A stretch of DNA of 64,000 nucleotides from Sandaracinus amylolyticus (lineage in GTDB: Bacteria; Myxococcota_A; Polyangia; Polyangiales; Sandaracinaceae). The stretch lies in contig NZ_CP011125.1 of the NCBI RefSeq assembly GCF_000737325.1, forward strand, positions 8,680,001 to 8,744,000. The letters run 5' to 3'. The notes beneath the pieces were generated by a model. The model was not told the origin of the DNA and ran no database searches. It saw nothing but the letters and a program-made list of their open reading frames with translations. Position numbers and translations under genes: made by a program. How positions within the stretch are numbered: position 1 is the stretch's first letter; each line of letters opens with the position of its first letter. Below are positions 17,622 through 28,170 of the stretch, piece after piece.

Positions 17622-18190
17622 TCACGGCGCGCAGTGGTACATGCAGACGAACACTTCGACGGGCCCGCTCGGGCACGGCACCTCGTACACGTCGACGATG
17701 TGCGCGTCCTGCAGCGGGTCCCCGCTGCGCGGCCCGGTGTACGAGTGCGGTCCGACGTTCCCTCGTCGCGCCGCCGCGCCCGCGCCGGGATCGCCGCCCA
17801 ACGGGTTCGGCTGTCCGCCCGGGCACTGGAAGTCGCGCGCGACGAACAGATAGCTCTCCTGCGGTCCGCACGTCGGCACCGGGTGCTCGCGATCCGCGCC
17901 GATCAGCGCGGAGCCACCGCCCGCACCGCGACCCGCGCCGCCGTAGCCCGAGCGCCCGAGCACGTCGGCCTCGCTCGGCGCGCTCGCGCCCTCGCTCGAC
18001 GTGCTCGCGACGCGCTCGCCCTGCTGGTTCGCGGCGACGGTCTCGGGCAGCGGCCCGCTCGCATACGGCGACGACGCCGAGCGCGCGGTCTCCGCGCCCG
18101 ACGTCGTCGTGGGTTGCGCCGTCTCTCCGCTCGCGCCGCCGCACGCCGACGACGCGAGCGCGACCACGATCGCCGCGATGCGCGCGCGCA

Positions 18191-18191
<1 letters not shown>
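17622..18191 (-). CDS. Hypothetical lipoprotein, 189 aa
   Basis: Signal peptide with lipobox-like ASSAC. The mature N-terminus is Ser/Thr/Ala-rich and low-complexity, followed by Gly-rich residues and a Cys-containing C-terminal domain (CGPQESYLF, FQCPGGQPNPLGG, EVFVCMYHC). The four C-terminal cysteines could form disulfides. ATG 18191 overlaps the upstream acyl-CoA synthetase stop as TGATG, so the two are coupled. A GTG one codon earlier is also possible. Function unknown. Confidence 0.75.
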
Positions 18192-20029
<1,838 letters not shown>

Positions 20030-20067
20030 GGGAGTTTCGGGAGGGTAACAGCGCCGACACCGTCCAT

Positions 20068-20997
20068 CTAGCCCCCCGGGCGCGCGCGGAACCGGCGATC
20101 CGGGCCATTCGCAGGCCGAGGCGGCCGACCACCGCGCACCGCGTGCTCGATCGACTCGACGATCCACGCGCTCACCGCGCGCACCGCGGGCACACGCGCG
20201 AGATCGCGATGGACCAGCAGCCACGGAGAGCGCGGCACCAGGCCACGCGGGCTCGGCACCTCGATCAGCCCCGCGGGGCGCGCGAGCGCCTCGGGGAGCA
20301 GCGCGATCCCCGCGCCCGCCACCGCGCTCGCGAGGAGCGCGCGCGTGCTCGTGGTGCGCATCACCAGCGCGTCGTCGAGGCCGCTCTCGCGGAACCAGCG
20401 CACCTCCGGGATCAGGCCGTATCCCTCGTCGTACCCGAGCAAGCGCTCGCACGCGAGATCGATCGCGTCGGGCGCACGACGGCCGAGGTAGCCCGCGCTC
20501 GCCCAGAGCCCGAGGCGCAGCGCGGGCAGTCGCTTCGCGATCAGCGCGGAGTCGGTCGGACGCGACATGCGGATCGCGAGGTCGGCCTCGTGCCGCGCGA
20601 GGCTCACGAGGGCCGCGCTCGATCGCAGCTCGACGCGCACGTCGGGCGCGCGCTCGATCAGGCGCGGCAGGCGAGGCGCGAGGAGATCCGCGATCACGGT
20701 CTCGGTCGCCGAGACGCGCACCCGCGCGATCCCACCCTCGCGCAAGGTCAGCGCCGCGCGCTCCAGCTCGGCGGCCTGCGCCTCGATCGGCTCGGCGAGC
20801 GCGACGATGCGCGCGCCGTGCGCGGTCGCGCGCACTCCGTCGGGCCTTCGCTCGAGCAGCGGGAGACCGAGCGAGGCCTCGAGCGCGTCGATGCGCCGCG
20901 AGACGGTGGTGGTCGCGACGCCGAGCCGCTTGGCGGCCGCGCCGAGCGACCCCGTGCGCGTGACCGCGAGGAAGAACGCGAGATCGCCCCAGTCCAT
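20068..20997 (-). CDS. LysR-family transcriptional regulator, 309 aa
   Basis: The N-terminal winged helix-turn-helix (FFLAVTRTGSLGAAAKRLGV then TTVSRRIDALE) is followed by the periplasmic-binding-like effector domain (DLAIRMSRP, GYDEGYGLIPE). ATG 20997 fits the usual LysR N-terminus, which begins a few residues before the DLAFFLAV helix. It is divergent from the alcohol dehydrogenase gene, with 95 bp between starts that hold two candidate operator half-site pairs. It most likely regulates that gene and itself. The C-terminal residues beyond the effector domain are basic and possibly disordered. Confidence 0.9.
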   Translation of the reverse strand: MDWGDLAFFLAVTRTGSLGAAAKRLGVATTTVSRRIDALEASLGLPLLERRPDGVRATAHGARIVALAEPIEAQAAELERAALTLREGGIARVRVSATETVIADLLAPRLPRLIERAPDVRVELRSSAALVSLARHEADLAIRMSRPTDSALIAKRLPALRLGLWASAGYLGRRAPDAIDLACERLLGYDEGYGLIPEVRWFRESGLDDALVMRTTSTRALLASAVAGAGIALLPEALARPAGLIEVPSPRGLVPRSPWLLVHRDLARVPAVRAVSAWIVESIEHAVRGGRPPRPANGPDRRFRARPGG

Positions 20998-21018
20998 CGC
21001 AGGCAGTGTAGCGTTCTC

Positions 21019-21043
21019 GCAAGGGGGTCTTGCATCTTCGCAA
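21019..21043. promoter_or_regulatory. Candidate LysR operator
   Basis: Between the divergent LysR and alcohol dehydrogenase starts: GCAAG (21019-21023) and CTTGC (21029-21033) form one inverted repeat, and TTGC (21030-21033) with GCAA (21040-21043) form a second that shares an arm. Interlocking dyads of this size are typical of LysR binding regions. Confidence 0.5.
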
Positions 21044-21092
21044 CACCGTCGCGAACGACCGTGGCGCACCTTGCGATCGACGGAGGTGCACG

Positions 21093-22112
21093 ATGCAGGA
21101 GCTGGTCTTCGTGGAGCGCGGGAAGCTCGAGTGGCGGGAGCGCGACGCGCCGCGGGTCGAAGGCGCGGGCGAGGCGCTGGTGCGGCCGCTCGTGGTGACG
21201 CGGTGCGATCTCGATCGCGCGATCGTGACCGGTGTGTTCCCGATGGCCGGGCCGTTCGCGGTGGGCCACGAGACGGTCGGCGAGGTGCTCGAGGTGGGCA
21301 GCGGCGTCACGCGCGTGCGGCCCGGGGATCGTGTGGTGGTGCCGTTCCAGATCTCGTGCGGCGCGTGTGATCGCTGCGCGCGCGGCTTCACCGGATCGTG
21401 CCGCGAGGTGCCGCTGCGATCGTCGTTCGGGCTCGGACCGCTGTCGGGTCGTGAGTGGGGCGGCGCGCTCTCCGACGTGATCCGCGTGCCCTACGCCGAC
21501 GCGATGTTGGTCGCGCTCCCGGAAGGGCTCGATCCGATGATCGCGGCGGGCGCCGCGGACAACGTGAGCGACGGATGGCGCACGGTCGCCGAGCCGCTCG
21601 CGCAGCTGCCGGGCGCGCCGGTGCTGGTGGTCGGCGGCGCGGCCGAGAGCATCGGCTTGTACGCGGTCGCGTCGGCGCGCGCGCTCGGCGCGAGCGAGGT
21701 GGCGTACGTCGATCACGACGAGGCGCGGCTCGCGATCGCGAGCGCGCTCGGGGCGCGGGTCGTGCCGTTCGCGCGCGACGCCAAGCCGGGCCGCTTCGCG
21801 ATCACGGTCGACGCGAGCGCACGCACCGAGGGGCTGCGGCTCGCGCTCGCGTGCACCGACGTCGAGGGCACGTGCACGAGCGTCGGCGTCTACACCACCG
21901 AGGTGTCGTTGCCGCTGCTCGAGCTCTACTCGAAGGGCGTCCGCTTCCTCACCGGCCGCGCGCACGCGCGCGCCGTGCTGCCCGAGGTCCTCGCGAAGCT
22001 CGCGGATCGCACCCTCGCGATCGACGCGGTCACGATGGCGCGCGTGATGTGGGGCGATGCGCGCGACGCGTGGGGCGAGCCCGCGACGAAGATGGTCGTC
22101 GCGCGCGAGTGA
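21093..22112 (+). CDS. Zinc-dependent alcohol dehydrogenase (MDR family), 339 aa
   Basis: Medium-chain dehydrogenase. The catalytic zinc Cys is in TRCDLDRA, with the GHE motif in AVGHETVGEV. The structural zinc set is CGACDRCARGFTGSC, and the nucleotide-binding strand is PVLVVGGAAESIGLYAV (the usual GxGxxG is altered). ATG 21093 follows a GGAGG ribosome site at 21082-21086. The true substrate is unknown. Divergence from a LysR gene suggests induction by a small molecule related to the substrate. Confidence 0.88.
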   Translation: MQELVFVERGKLEWRERDAPRVEGAGEALVRPLVVTRCDLDRAIVTGVFPMAGPFAVGHETVGEVLEVGSGVTRVRPGDRVVVPFQISCGACDRCARGFTGSCREVPLRSSFGLGPLSGREWGGALSDVIRVPYADAMLVALPEGLDPMIAAGAADNVSDGWRTVAEPLAQLPGAPVLVVGGAAESIGLYAVASARALGASEVAYVDHDEARLAIASALGARVVPFARDAKPGRFAITVDASARTEGLRLALACTDVEGTCTSVGVYTTEVSLPLLELYSKGVRFLTGRAHARAVLPEVLAKLADRTLAIDAVTMARVMWGDARDAWGEPATKMVVARE

Positions 22113-22160
22113 GGACGGTCGCAAGCACGTCGCGCTGCGCTGCGCTAGAGAGCGCGCGCC

Positions 22161-23492
22161 GTGGATCTCTGGATTCTCCAGGCCGCTCGCGTTCTCGACC
22201 GGCGGCGGCGCAGCGAGCGCGGAAGCCTCGACTCGCTCGTGCACGGAGAGGCGCTCGCCGAGCACGCGGCGGACGGCCTGGACCCGTCTCTGGCGTTCTC
22301 GCTGCGCCTCGCACGTGCGCTGCTCGGGTGCGGCATGCCCGCACAGCGGGTCGAGGAGTCGCTCTACCGGCTCGCGGAGTCGCTCGGCTTCGACATCGAC
22401 GCGTTCTGCACGCCGACCGCGCTGATCGTCACGATGTCGAAGGAGGGCGCGACCGGACCGCACGACGTGCGCACGCGCGTGGTGCGCGTCGAGCCGGGCC
22501 AGACCGATCTCGAGCGGCTGAGCGCGCTGCACGATCTCGTCGGTCGCGTCGAGCGCCGCGAGATCACGCCGGGCGACGGGGCGCGCCGCATCGAGGCGAT
22601 CCTCGCGCGCCGCCCGCGCTGGAACGACACGTCGATCGCGCTCGCGTTCGGCCTGGTGTCGATGGCCGCGTCGATCCTGCTGGGCGGCGGCGGGCTCGAT
22701 CTGCCGATCGCGGGCGCGCTCGGCGTGCTCGTCGGCGTGCTCGACGCGATCGGACATCGCGTCCCTGCGGTGCAGCGCCTCCTGCCGGCGCTCGCGGCGA
22801 GCTCGGTGTCGTTCCTCGCGTCGATGCTCGCGTGGCAGGGCGTGCCGGTGCGGCCGAGCGTCGTGCTGCTCGCGTCGATCGTCGTGCTGCTGCCCGGGCT
22901 CACCGTGACGACCGCGACGCTCGAGCTCGCGACCGCGAACCTGGTGTCCGGCACCGCGCGCTTGATGGGCGGCGCGGTGACGTTCCTGCAGCTCGGGTTC
23001 GGCGTCGCGCTCGGCCTCGAGATCGCGAAGATGCTGCCGCACATCCCGGCGCCGCCGCCGCCCGACGCGCTGCCCGCGTGGGCCGTGCTCGTCGCGCCGC
23101 TCGGATCGGCGCTCGGGTTCACGGTGCTGCTCCGCGCGAAGCCGGCGGATGGCGTCTGGGTGCTCTTCGCGGTCGTGCTCGCGCTCGCCGGATCGCAGCT
23201 CGGCGGTCGCTTGATGGGCGCGGAGCTCGGCGCGTTCGTCGGCGCGCTCGTGGTCGCGAGCGCGTCGCACGTGTTCGCGCGATGGCGCGATCGCCCGGTG
23301 AACCTGATGCTCGTGCCGGGGATCTTGTTCCTCGTGCCGGGGAGCATCGGGTTCCTGTCGATCCGATCGCTGCTCGAGCACGACGTCGAGGGCGCGGTGA
23401 GCACCGCGTTCCGCATGTCGATCGTCGCGATGGCGCTCGCCGCGGGCATCCTGGTCGCGACCGCGGCCGTGCCGCCGCGCAAAGCGCTCTGA
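22161..23492 (+). CDS. ThrE-type threonine/serine exporter family protein, 443 aa
   Basis: Single-chain ThrE architecture. The N-terminal soluble domain (about residues 1-150; LARALLGCGMPAQRVEESLYRLAESLG and TPTALIVTMS are characteristic of DUF1212) is followed by about ten transmembrane helices, including LLPGLTVTTATLELATANLVSGTARL and LVPGILFLVPGSIGFLS (DUF3815-like C-terminal half). It exports small amino acids using the proton gradient in characterised members. GTG 22161 is the apparent start, 48 bp after the dehydrogenase stop. It converges on the frameshifted HEAT gene. Confidence 0.85.
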   Translation: MDLWILQAARVLDRRRRSERGSLDSLVHGEALAEHAADGLDPSLAFSLRLARALLGCGMPAQRVEESLYRLAESLGFDIDAFCTPTALIVTMSKEGATGPHDVRTRVVRVEPGQTDLERLSALHDLVGRVERREITPGDGARRIEAILARRPRWNDTSIALAFGLVSMAASILLGGGGLDLPIAGALGVLVGVLDAIGHRVPAVQRLLPALAASSVSFLASMLAWQGVPVRPSVVLLASIVVLLPGLTVTTATLELATANLVSGTARLMGGAVTFLQLGFGVALGLEIAKMLPHIPAPPPPDALPAWAVLVAPLGSALGFTVLLRAKPADGVWVLFAVVLALAGSQLGGRLMGAELGAFVGALVVASASHVFARWRDRPVNLMLVPGILFLVPGSIGFLSIRSLLEHDVEGAVSTAFRMSIVAMALAAGILVATAAVPPRKAL

Positions 23493-23496
23493 CCGC

Positions 23497-24691
23497 TCAG
23501 AGCGACGCGAGCGCGCTCTGTACGTCGAGCCGGTCGACGTCGCGCAGCGCATCGAGGCCGCGAGGCGCGAGCGCGTGCGTGCGACACGCGTCGAGCAGTG
23601 CGATGTGCACGCTCCACGTGACGGCGGGCGGCTGCTCGAGGATGTCGAGCAGCTCGCGGAGATCCCCCACCCGACCGAGCTTCGACGCGGCATGGACGGC
23701 GTGCGCGCGCACGTTGTCGCGCTCGTCGTGGCGCACGAGCTCGAGCAACCGCCCCGACGCGTCGGACGACGCGTGCGCGACGTAGGTGTCCAGCGTCTCG
23801 ACCGCGTTCGCGCCCGAGGTCTCGACGTCGAGGAGGTGCGCCCACGCGCGCGCTGCGACGCGTGCATCGTCGATCTGCGCTCGCGCGGGGCACACACGAC
23901 GGCTCGTGTGGGTGGTCGTCGATCTCACCGAGCAGCGCTCGCACCGCCTCCATCCACGCGCGCAGCCGCGCACGGGCGTCGTCCTCGGCCAACCCGAGCT
24001 CGTCCCGCATCTGGCCGCGGAGGCCGTCGAGAGCCCACGCGATCGTGCCGTCGCGATCGCGACGCGCGGCGAGCGCGCGGAAGCAGCGGAGGCTCGGGTA
24101 GTACTGCAGCGTATCCGCGACGGTGCGGACCACGTCGCGATCGGGATCGTCGAGGCACGCGAGCAAGGCCTCCTCGGCGGCGACGGGCTCGTCCCAGACG
24201 ATCGCGTGGGCGGCCGCGCGTCGTACTCGCGGATCGCCGTGCGTGAGCGCCGCGATCTTGATCGGCTGGTAGCGTGGTGCCTCGAAGCCGAACGCGAGGC
24301 ACTCGATCGCCTCGAGGTGGAGCGGGTGCCCGCGATCCGCGGCGACCGCGGTGACGATGTCCGCATGGGCAGCGCTCATCTCGAGCAGCGCGTGCGCCCG
24401 GAGCACCTCGTCGCCGTCGCGCCACGCATCGCGCAGCGTCCGTCGGTCGAAGCCATGCCCGAGGTCGCGCAGGACGCGCCCCGCGGCTTCGCGCGACGCG
24501 ATGGGCATCGCACGATCTTCGAGCAGCGTGAGCAGTGGCGCCCACGCTCGCGGATCGTCCAGCACCGCGAGCGTGCGCTCGATCTCCGCGCGCTCGTCGC
24601 TCGGGAGCTCGGGCTCCGCGAGCGCCGCGAGGCATCGCGCGGTCGCCGTGCGGTCGGCGCGTTCACGGATCTCGCGGTGATCGAGCTCCAT
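23497..24691 (-). pseudogene. HEAT-repeat protein gene split by an apparent frameshift
   Basis: The N-terminal about 265 codons (ATG 24691 downward) encode alpha-helical HEAT repeats (LPSDERAEIERTLAVLDD, DPRVRRAAAHAIVWDEP, PDRDVVRTVADTLQYYP). Near 23880-23900 this frame stops making sense and runs antisense through the exporter gene. The +1 frame takes over with fitting HEAT-like sequence (LLELVRHDERDNVRAHAVHAASKLG and VQSALASL) and stops at 23497. The join lies around a CCCC run. Either a real inactivating or programmed +1 shift or a sequencing error explains it. A GTG start in the second frame just at the join (RVCPAR) is possible, giving two genes. Confidence 0.7.
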
Positions 24692-24740
24692 GCGTGCGTT
24701 GTACCGCGCGCACGTCGTCGAACCAGGCAGTGCGCCGCCG

Positions 24741-25223
24741 TCAGCCCTTCGCGACGCCGACCGCGACGCGCTTCCACATCTCGCGGTGGTCGGCGCTGCG
24801 CGCGCGGAGGATCTGCGCGCGCACGATGTCGATCGCGCGCTTGCGATCCGCGGCGCCCAGCGCGACGCCGATCAGGCGCGCCTCTTCGGGATCGACCGGC
24901 GCGCCGTGCTCGGTGCGCCGCGCGATCTCGCGGAGGACCTCCGCGACCACCGACGCGCCTTCACCGCGCGCCTTCGCGACGAGCGCACGCGCGCGCGCTT
25001 CGCCGTCCTCGGAGCGCATCAAGCGCTCGACGAGATCGCGCGAGCTCTCGGTCCACGGCAAGCGATCGAGCGCGCGGCTCACGACGCGCTCCGTCGCGCG
25101 ATCGGGGATCCCGAGCACGCAGAGCAGCACGCGCGCGCGATCCGGTCGGGCCTGCTCGAACACGCCCGAGTCACGACCCGACCACTCGTTGCTCTCCACC
25201 GTGCTGCGCGCCTCGTCCGCCAT
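24741..25223 (-). CDS. Hypothetical protein, 160 aa
   Basis: Soluble, charged, helical protein from ATG 25223, with a GGAGG ribosome site (in the reverse of 25226-25235). Repeated short helices (SRDLVERLMRSEDGEARARAL, GEGASVVAEVLREIARR, DRKRAIDIVRAQIL) give a HEAT/ARM-like periodicity. It lies upstream of, and on the same strand as, the frameshifted HEAT gene, 49 bp away. I recognise no family. Confidence 0.6.
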   Translation of the reverse strand: MADEARSTVESNEWSGRDSGVFEQARPDRARVLLCVLGIPDRATERVVSRALDRLPWTESSRDLVERLMRSEDGEARARALVAKARGEGASVVAEVLREIARRTEHGAPVDPEEARLIGVALGAADRKRAIDIVRAQILRARSADHREMWKRVAVGVAKG

Positions 25224-25461
25224 GGGAACCTCCGTCGAGGTCCCGTTCAGCACGTTCCGGGCCGCACGAAATCTGCGCAGTTTTGCGCGTGATCCGGCGC
25301 GCACGGCGCGCGCGGCTCGACCGCGGGACGCGTTCCCGCGGAGCGGAGCGCGCTCTCGGCGCTGGCGAGCTGCAGTGATCGCGGAAATGCGCGTGGGCTC
25401 TCGTTCACGTCCGCGCGTCGCGAATCCTTCACGCGCGATCGATGGAGGCCGTGTGCGCGCG

Positions 25462-26967
25462 TCAGCGGATCGCGAGCACACGATCGCCGACGCGAACGTG
25501 GCTCGCGCGCTGCGGCGGCGCGGGGAGCACCAGCACGAGCTCGTCGGTGTGCGACTGCGCGATCGCGGGCGCGAGGCCGCGCGCGATGGTGCGACCGATC
25601 GCGTCGAGGTAGCGATACGCGCGGTGATCGCGCGTCCGCGGCGCGCGCATCCGTGCGCGGCCCGCGAGCACGAGCTCGTCTCCGTCGCGCACCAGCAGCA
25701 CGTCGTGCGCGGCGTGGTGCCGGGAGAGCGCGCTGACCGCGATCGTGCGCGCGAAGAGCGCGCTCCACGTGTAGTCGCTGATCCACTCGGGATCGCAGTA
25801 GCTCATGAAGTCGCTCGCCTCGCCGGGATCGACGAACGAAGCGTCGCGCGCGTCGAAGCCCCACACGCCGACGCCGCCTTCGTCGTAGGGGAACGCGAGG
25901 TCCGGGCTCGAGGCACCGCCGCACGGCGCGTGACGTCGGCCGTGGATGTGCCCGAGCTCGTGCGCGAGCGTCCACGCCGAGCCCTCGGTGCCGAACCCGA
26001 CGCCGGTGCCGACGCGGATGTCGTGATCCTCGGGATCGTCGACGACGAAGCTCTGCCCGGTGGTGCAGCGGAACGAGCAGTACTCGCCGAACGTCTCCTC
26101 GGGACGCGCCAGCGCGTAGTAATAGGCGCGCGGCGACGCGCCCTCGCGCTCGCGCAGATCGACGAGCATCGAGTTGATCGCGCCGAAGCTGAGCCCGCCG
26201 CTCCACGCGACCGGCGCGTGCACCGTGATGTCGACGTCGACCAGCGGATAGAGCGACGTGAGCAGCGCGCGCACCCGCGCGATCCACGCGTCGTCGGTGA
26301 TCGGCAGACGACCGCTCCCGTCGCCATCCCAGCGGATCGGGACGAGCACGAGCTCGAGCCCCGCGCCGTCGTCCTGCGCGCGGAGATCGATCGCGCTTCC
26401 GTCGCGCGGCAGACGCGCGTCGTGCGAGGCGCCGGTCGGCGCGAGCGTGCCCGCGGGATCGACGAGGCGTACCGCGAAACGCGTGGTCTCGGTGACGTGC
26501 TCGGCGGCGATCTCGAGCTGGAGGACCGACGTGGGGTCGTCGTCGCGCGAGGTCGTCGCGATCGTTCGGGTGTCGCGCAGGACGTCGAGGACACGATCGC
26601 CGTCGCGCACCTCGAGCTCGGCGGTGATCGCACGCGGCGCGTCGACGCGGACGTAGACGCGCACGATCGCGGCGCGGCGCGCGACGATCGGCGCGTTGCG
26701 CGAAGCGACCGCCGCTCCGTCCGCCGCGAGCGCGACGCGAACGCCCTGGAACAGCGCGAGCCCGTCGATCGCGACGCCCTCGGCGAGCCGCACGCCCTCG
26801 GGCGCAGCGTCGATCGGCGGAGCGCCCGCGTCGCGCGCCGTCGCGGCATCGCTCGCGAGGACGCTCGCGTCGTGCTGGGCGCGATCCTCGCGCGCTGGCT
26901 CCTCGCGGATCTCGCCGGTGCACGCGACGACCGCGAAGCTCGCGAGCACCCACGTCACGCATCGCAT
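25462..26967 (-). CDS. Secreted zinc metalloprotease lipoprotein (metzincin-type HExxHxxxxxH), 501 aa
   Basis: Signal peptide with lipobox-like AVVAC, an Ala/Asp-rich spacer, then a beta domain and a protease domain. The zinc signature HELGHIHGRRH (His336, Glu337, His340, His346) and a downstream Met-turn-like DFMSYC make this a metzincin-like peptidase, possibly related to M66/StcE-type or other secreted families. A C-terminal beta domain follows. ATG 26967 gives the correct signal peptide; the reading frame is open about 18 codons further upstream. It is probably a surface-anchored protease acting on external proteins. Confidence 0.8.
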   Translation of the reverse strand: MRCVTWVLASFAVVACTGEIREEPAREDRAQHDASVLASDAATARDAGAPPIDAAPEGVRLAEGVAIDGLALFQGVRVALAADGAAVASRNAPIVARRAAIVRVYVRVDAPRAITAELEVRDGDRVLDVLRDTRTIATTSRDDDPTSVLQLEIAAEHVTETTRFAVRLVDPAGTLAPTGASHDARLPRDGSAIDLRAQDDGAGLELVLVPIRWDGDGSGRLPITDDAWIARVRALLTSLYPLVDVDITVHAPVAWSGGLSFGAINSMLVDLREREGASPRAYYYALARPEETFGEYCSFRCTTGQSFVVDDPEDHDIRVGTGVGFGTEGSAWTLAHELGHIHGRRHAPCGGASSPDLAFPYDEGGVGVWGFDARDASFVDPGEASDFMSYCDPEWISDYTWSALFARTIAVSALSRHHAAHDVLLVRDGDELVLAGRARMRAPRTRDHRAYRYLDAIGRTIARGLAPAIAQSHTDELVLVLPAPPQRASHVRVGDRVLAIR

Positions 26968-27072
26968 CGAGCGCGCGCGTCGAGCACGTTCCGATCCACC
27001 GAGAAAATGCGGCGAATTCACGCGCTCACGCGGGGAGCATCGACCCCGGCGGGGTCCGACGGCCCCGGCCGA

Positions 27073-27957
27073 TCAGGTGAAATAGAGGACGAGCAGGACG
27101 CAGAGCGCCCACGCGCCGACGCTCGCGAGGAACGGCGGATCTTTGAGCATCGCGTCCGTGGGGCTGTCTGCGTCGGCCTTGCGACGCACGAGATGGAGGA
27201 AGCGCCCCACGCCGATCGTCGTGAACACGACGCTGACCGCGAGCCAGCGCGTCCCGAACGCCGCGATCGTGTCGGGATCGAGCGTGTACACCACGTACGT
27301 CACGAGCGTCGCGACGCCCATCACGTAGAGCAGCGGCATCAGCACGCGAAGGTCGTACGAACCGAGCGCGGCGCGCGTCTTCGACGCCTTGCCGCCCGCG
27401 TGCTCCTCCATCGCCGCGAGCTCGTGCGCGCGCTTGCCGAGGCCGAGGAACGTCGCGGCCAGGAACATGACGATCAGCAGGTACCAGGAGGGCGGCACCT
27501 GCGCGGCGAACGAGCCACCGAGCACGCGCAGCTCGAACCCGCCGGCGATGCACAGCACGTCGAGGTACGCGATCTTCTTCAGCTTGAACGAGTACGCGAG
27601 GTTGAGCGCGAGGTAGCCCAGCGCCGCCGCGAGGAACGCGCCGCCGAGCGCGAGGCCTCCGACCACCGCGATCGTCGCGAGCACCACGAGCGCGCCCTTC
27701 GCCTGCGCCTCGGTGACGCGGCCGCTCGCGATCGGTCGGTGCTTCTTCTTCGGGTGCTCGCGATCGGCCTCGACGTCGACGAGGTCGTTGAGCACGTAGA
27801 CCGCGCCGGCGAGCACGCAGAACAGCGCGAAGCCCGCGAGCGCCCGCAACAACGCCGGGACGTCGAAGAGCTCGCGTGCGAACACGAGGGGCGCGAGCAC
27901 CACGAGGTTCTTCACCCACTGGTGCGGCCGCATCGTGCGGAGGAGACCGATCAGCAT
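27073..27957 (-). CDS. UbiA-family prenyltransferase (decaprenyl-phosphate phosphoribosyltransferase-like), 294 aa
   Basis: Polytopic membrane protein of about eight or nine helices. The first Asp-rich motif NDLVDVEADREHP is the Mg-prenyl-diphosphate site. KPIASGR-like HRPIASGRV and the following LDVLCIAGGFELRVLGG segment place it with the UbiA branch that transfers phosphoribose to polyprenyl phosphate, the route to decaprenyl-phosphoryl-arabinose-type donors. A TATATT -10-like element lies at 27969-27974 on the minus strand, giving a very short leader. It is divergent from the DUF3857 genes. Confidence 0.82.
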   Translation of the reverse strand: MLIGLLRTMRPHQWVKNLVVLAPLVFARELFDVPALLRALAGFALFCVLAGAVYVLNDLVDVEADREHPKKKHRPIASGRVTEAQAKGALVVLATIAVVGGLALGGAFLAAALGYLALNLAYSFKLKKIAYLDVLCIAGGFELRVLGGSFAAQVPPSWYLLIVMFLAATFLGLGKRAHELAAMEEHAGGKASKTRAALGSYDLRVLMPLLYVMGVATLVTYVVYTLDPDTIAAFGTRWLAVSVVFTTIGVGRFLHLVRRKADADSPTDAMLKDPPFLASVGAWALCVLLVLYFT

Positions 27958-28067
27958 GAGAGCGCGGCAATATAGCCGGAACTCTCGCCGCCGCCGCTCG
28001 CCCGGATCTTCGCGCGACCACGCCCCTTCCGCGCAGGGACACACCGGGAACATCCCCGGGAGCGCGC

Positions 28068-28096
28068 TTGTCCAGCGTTTCACCGCCCACTAAGGT
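28068..28096 (+). promoter_or_regulatory. Candidate sigma-70 promoter of the DUF3857 operon
   Basis: TTGTCC at 28068-28073, a 17-bp spacer and TAAGGT at 28091-28096, about 75 bp before the TTG start of the downstream gene. Spacing and position are right; matches to consensus are moderate. Confidence 0.45.
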
Positions 28097-28170
28097 CGCC
28101 CGGATCGGCGGGGTCCCATCGATCCCGTCGTCGTCTTCTGCCGTTTCCTGGCTCTCGCCGGAGGACTCGT

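Noticed and set aside
22364-23496. Continuation of the HEAT gene frame antisense through the exporter gene
   Set aside because: This stretch is a reverse-strand shadow of a well-supported ThrE-type gene and its protein is low-complexity Arg/Ala-rich.
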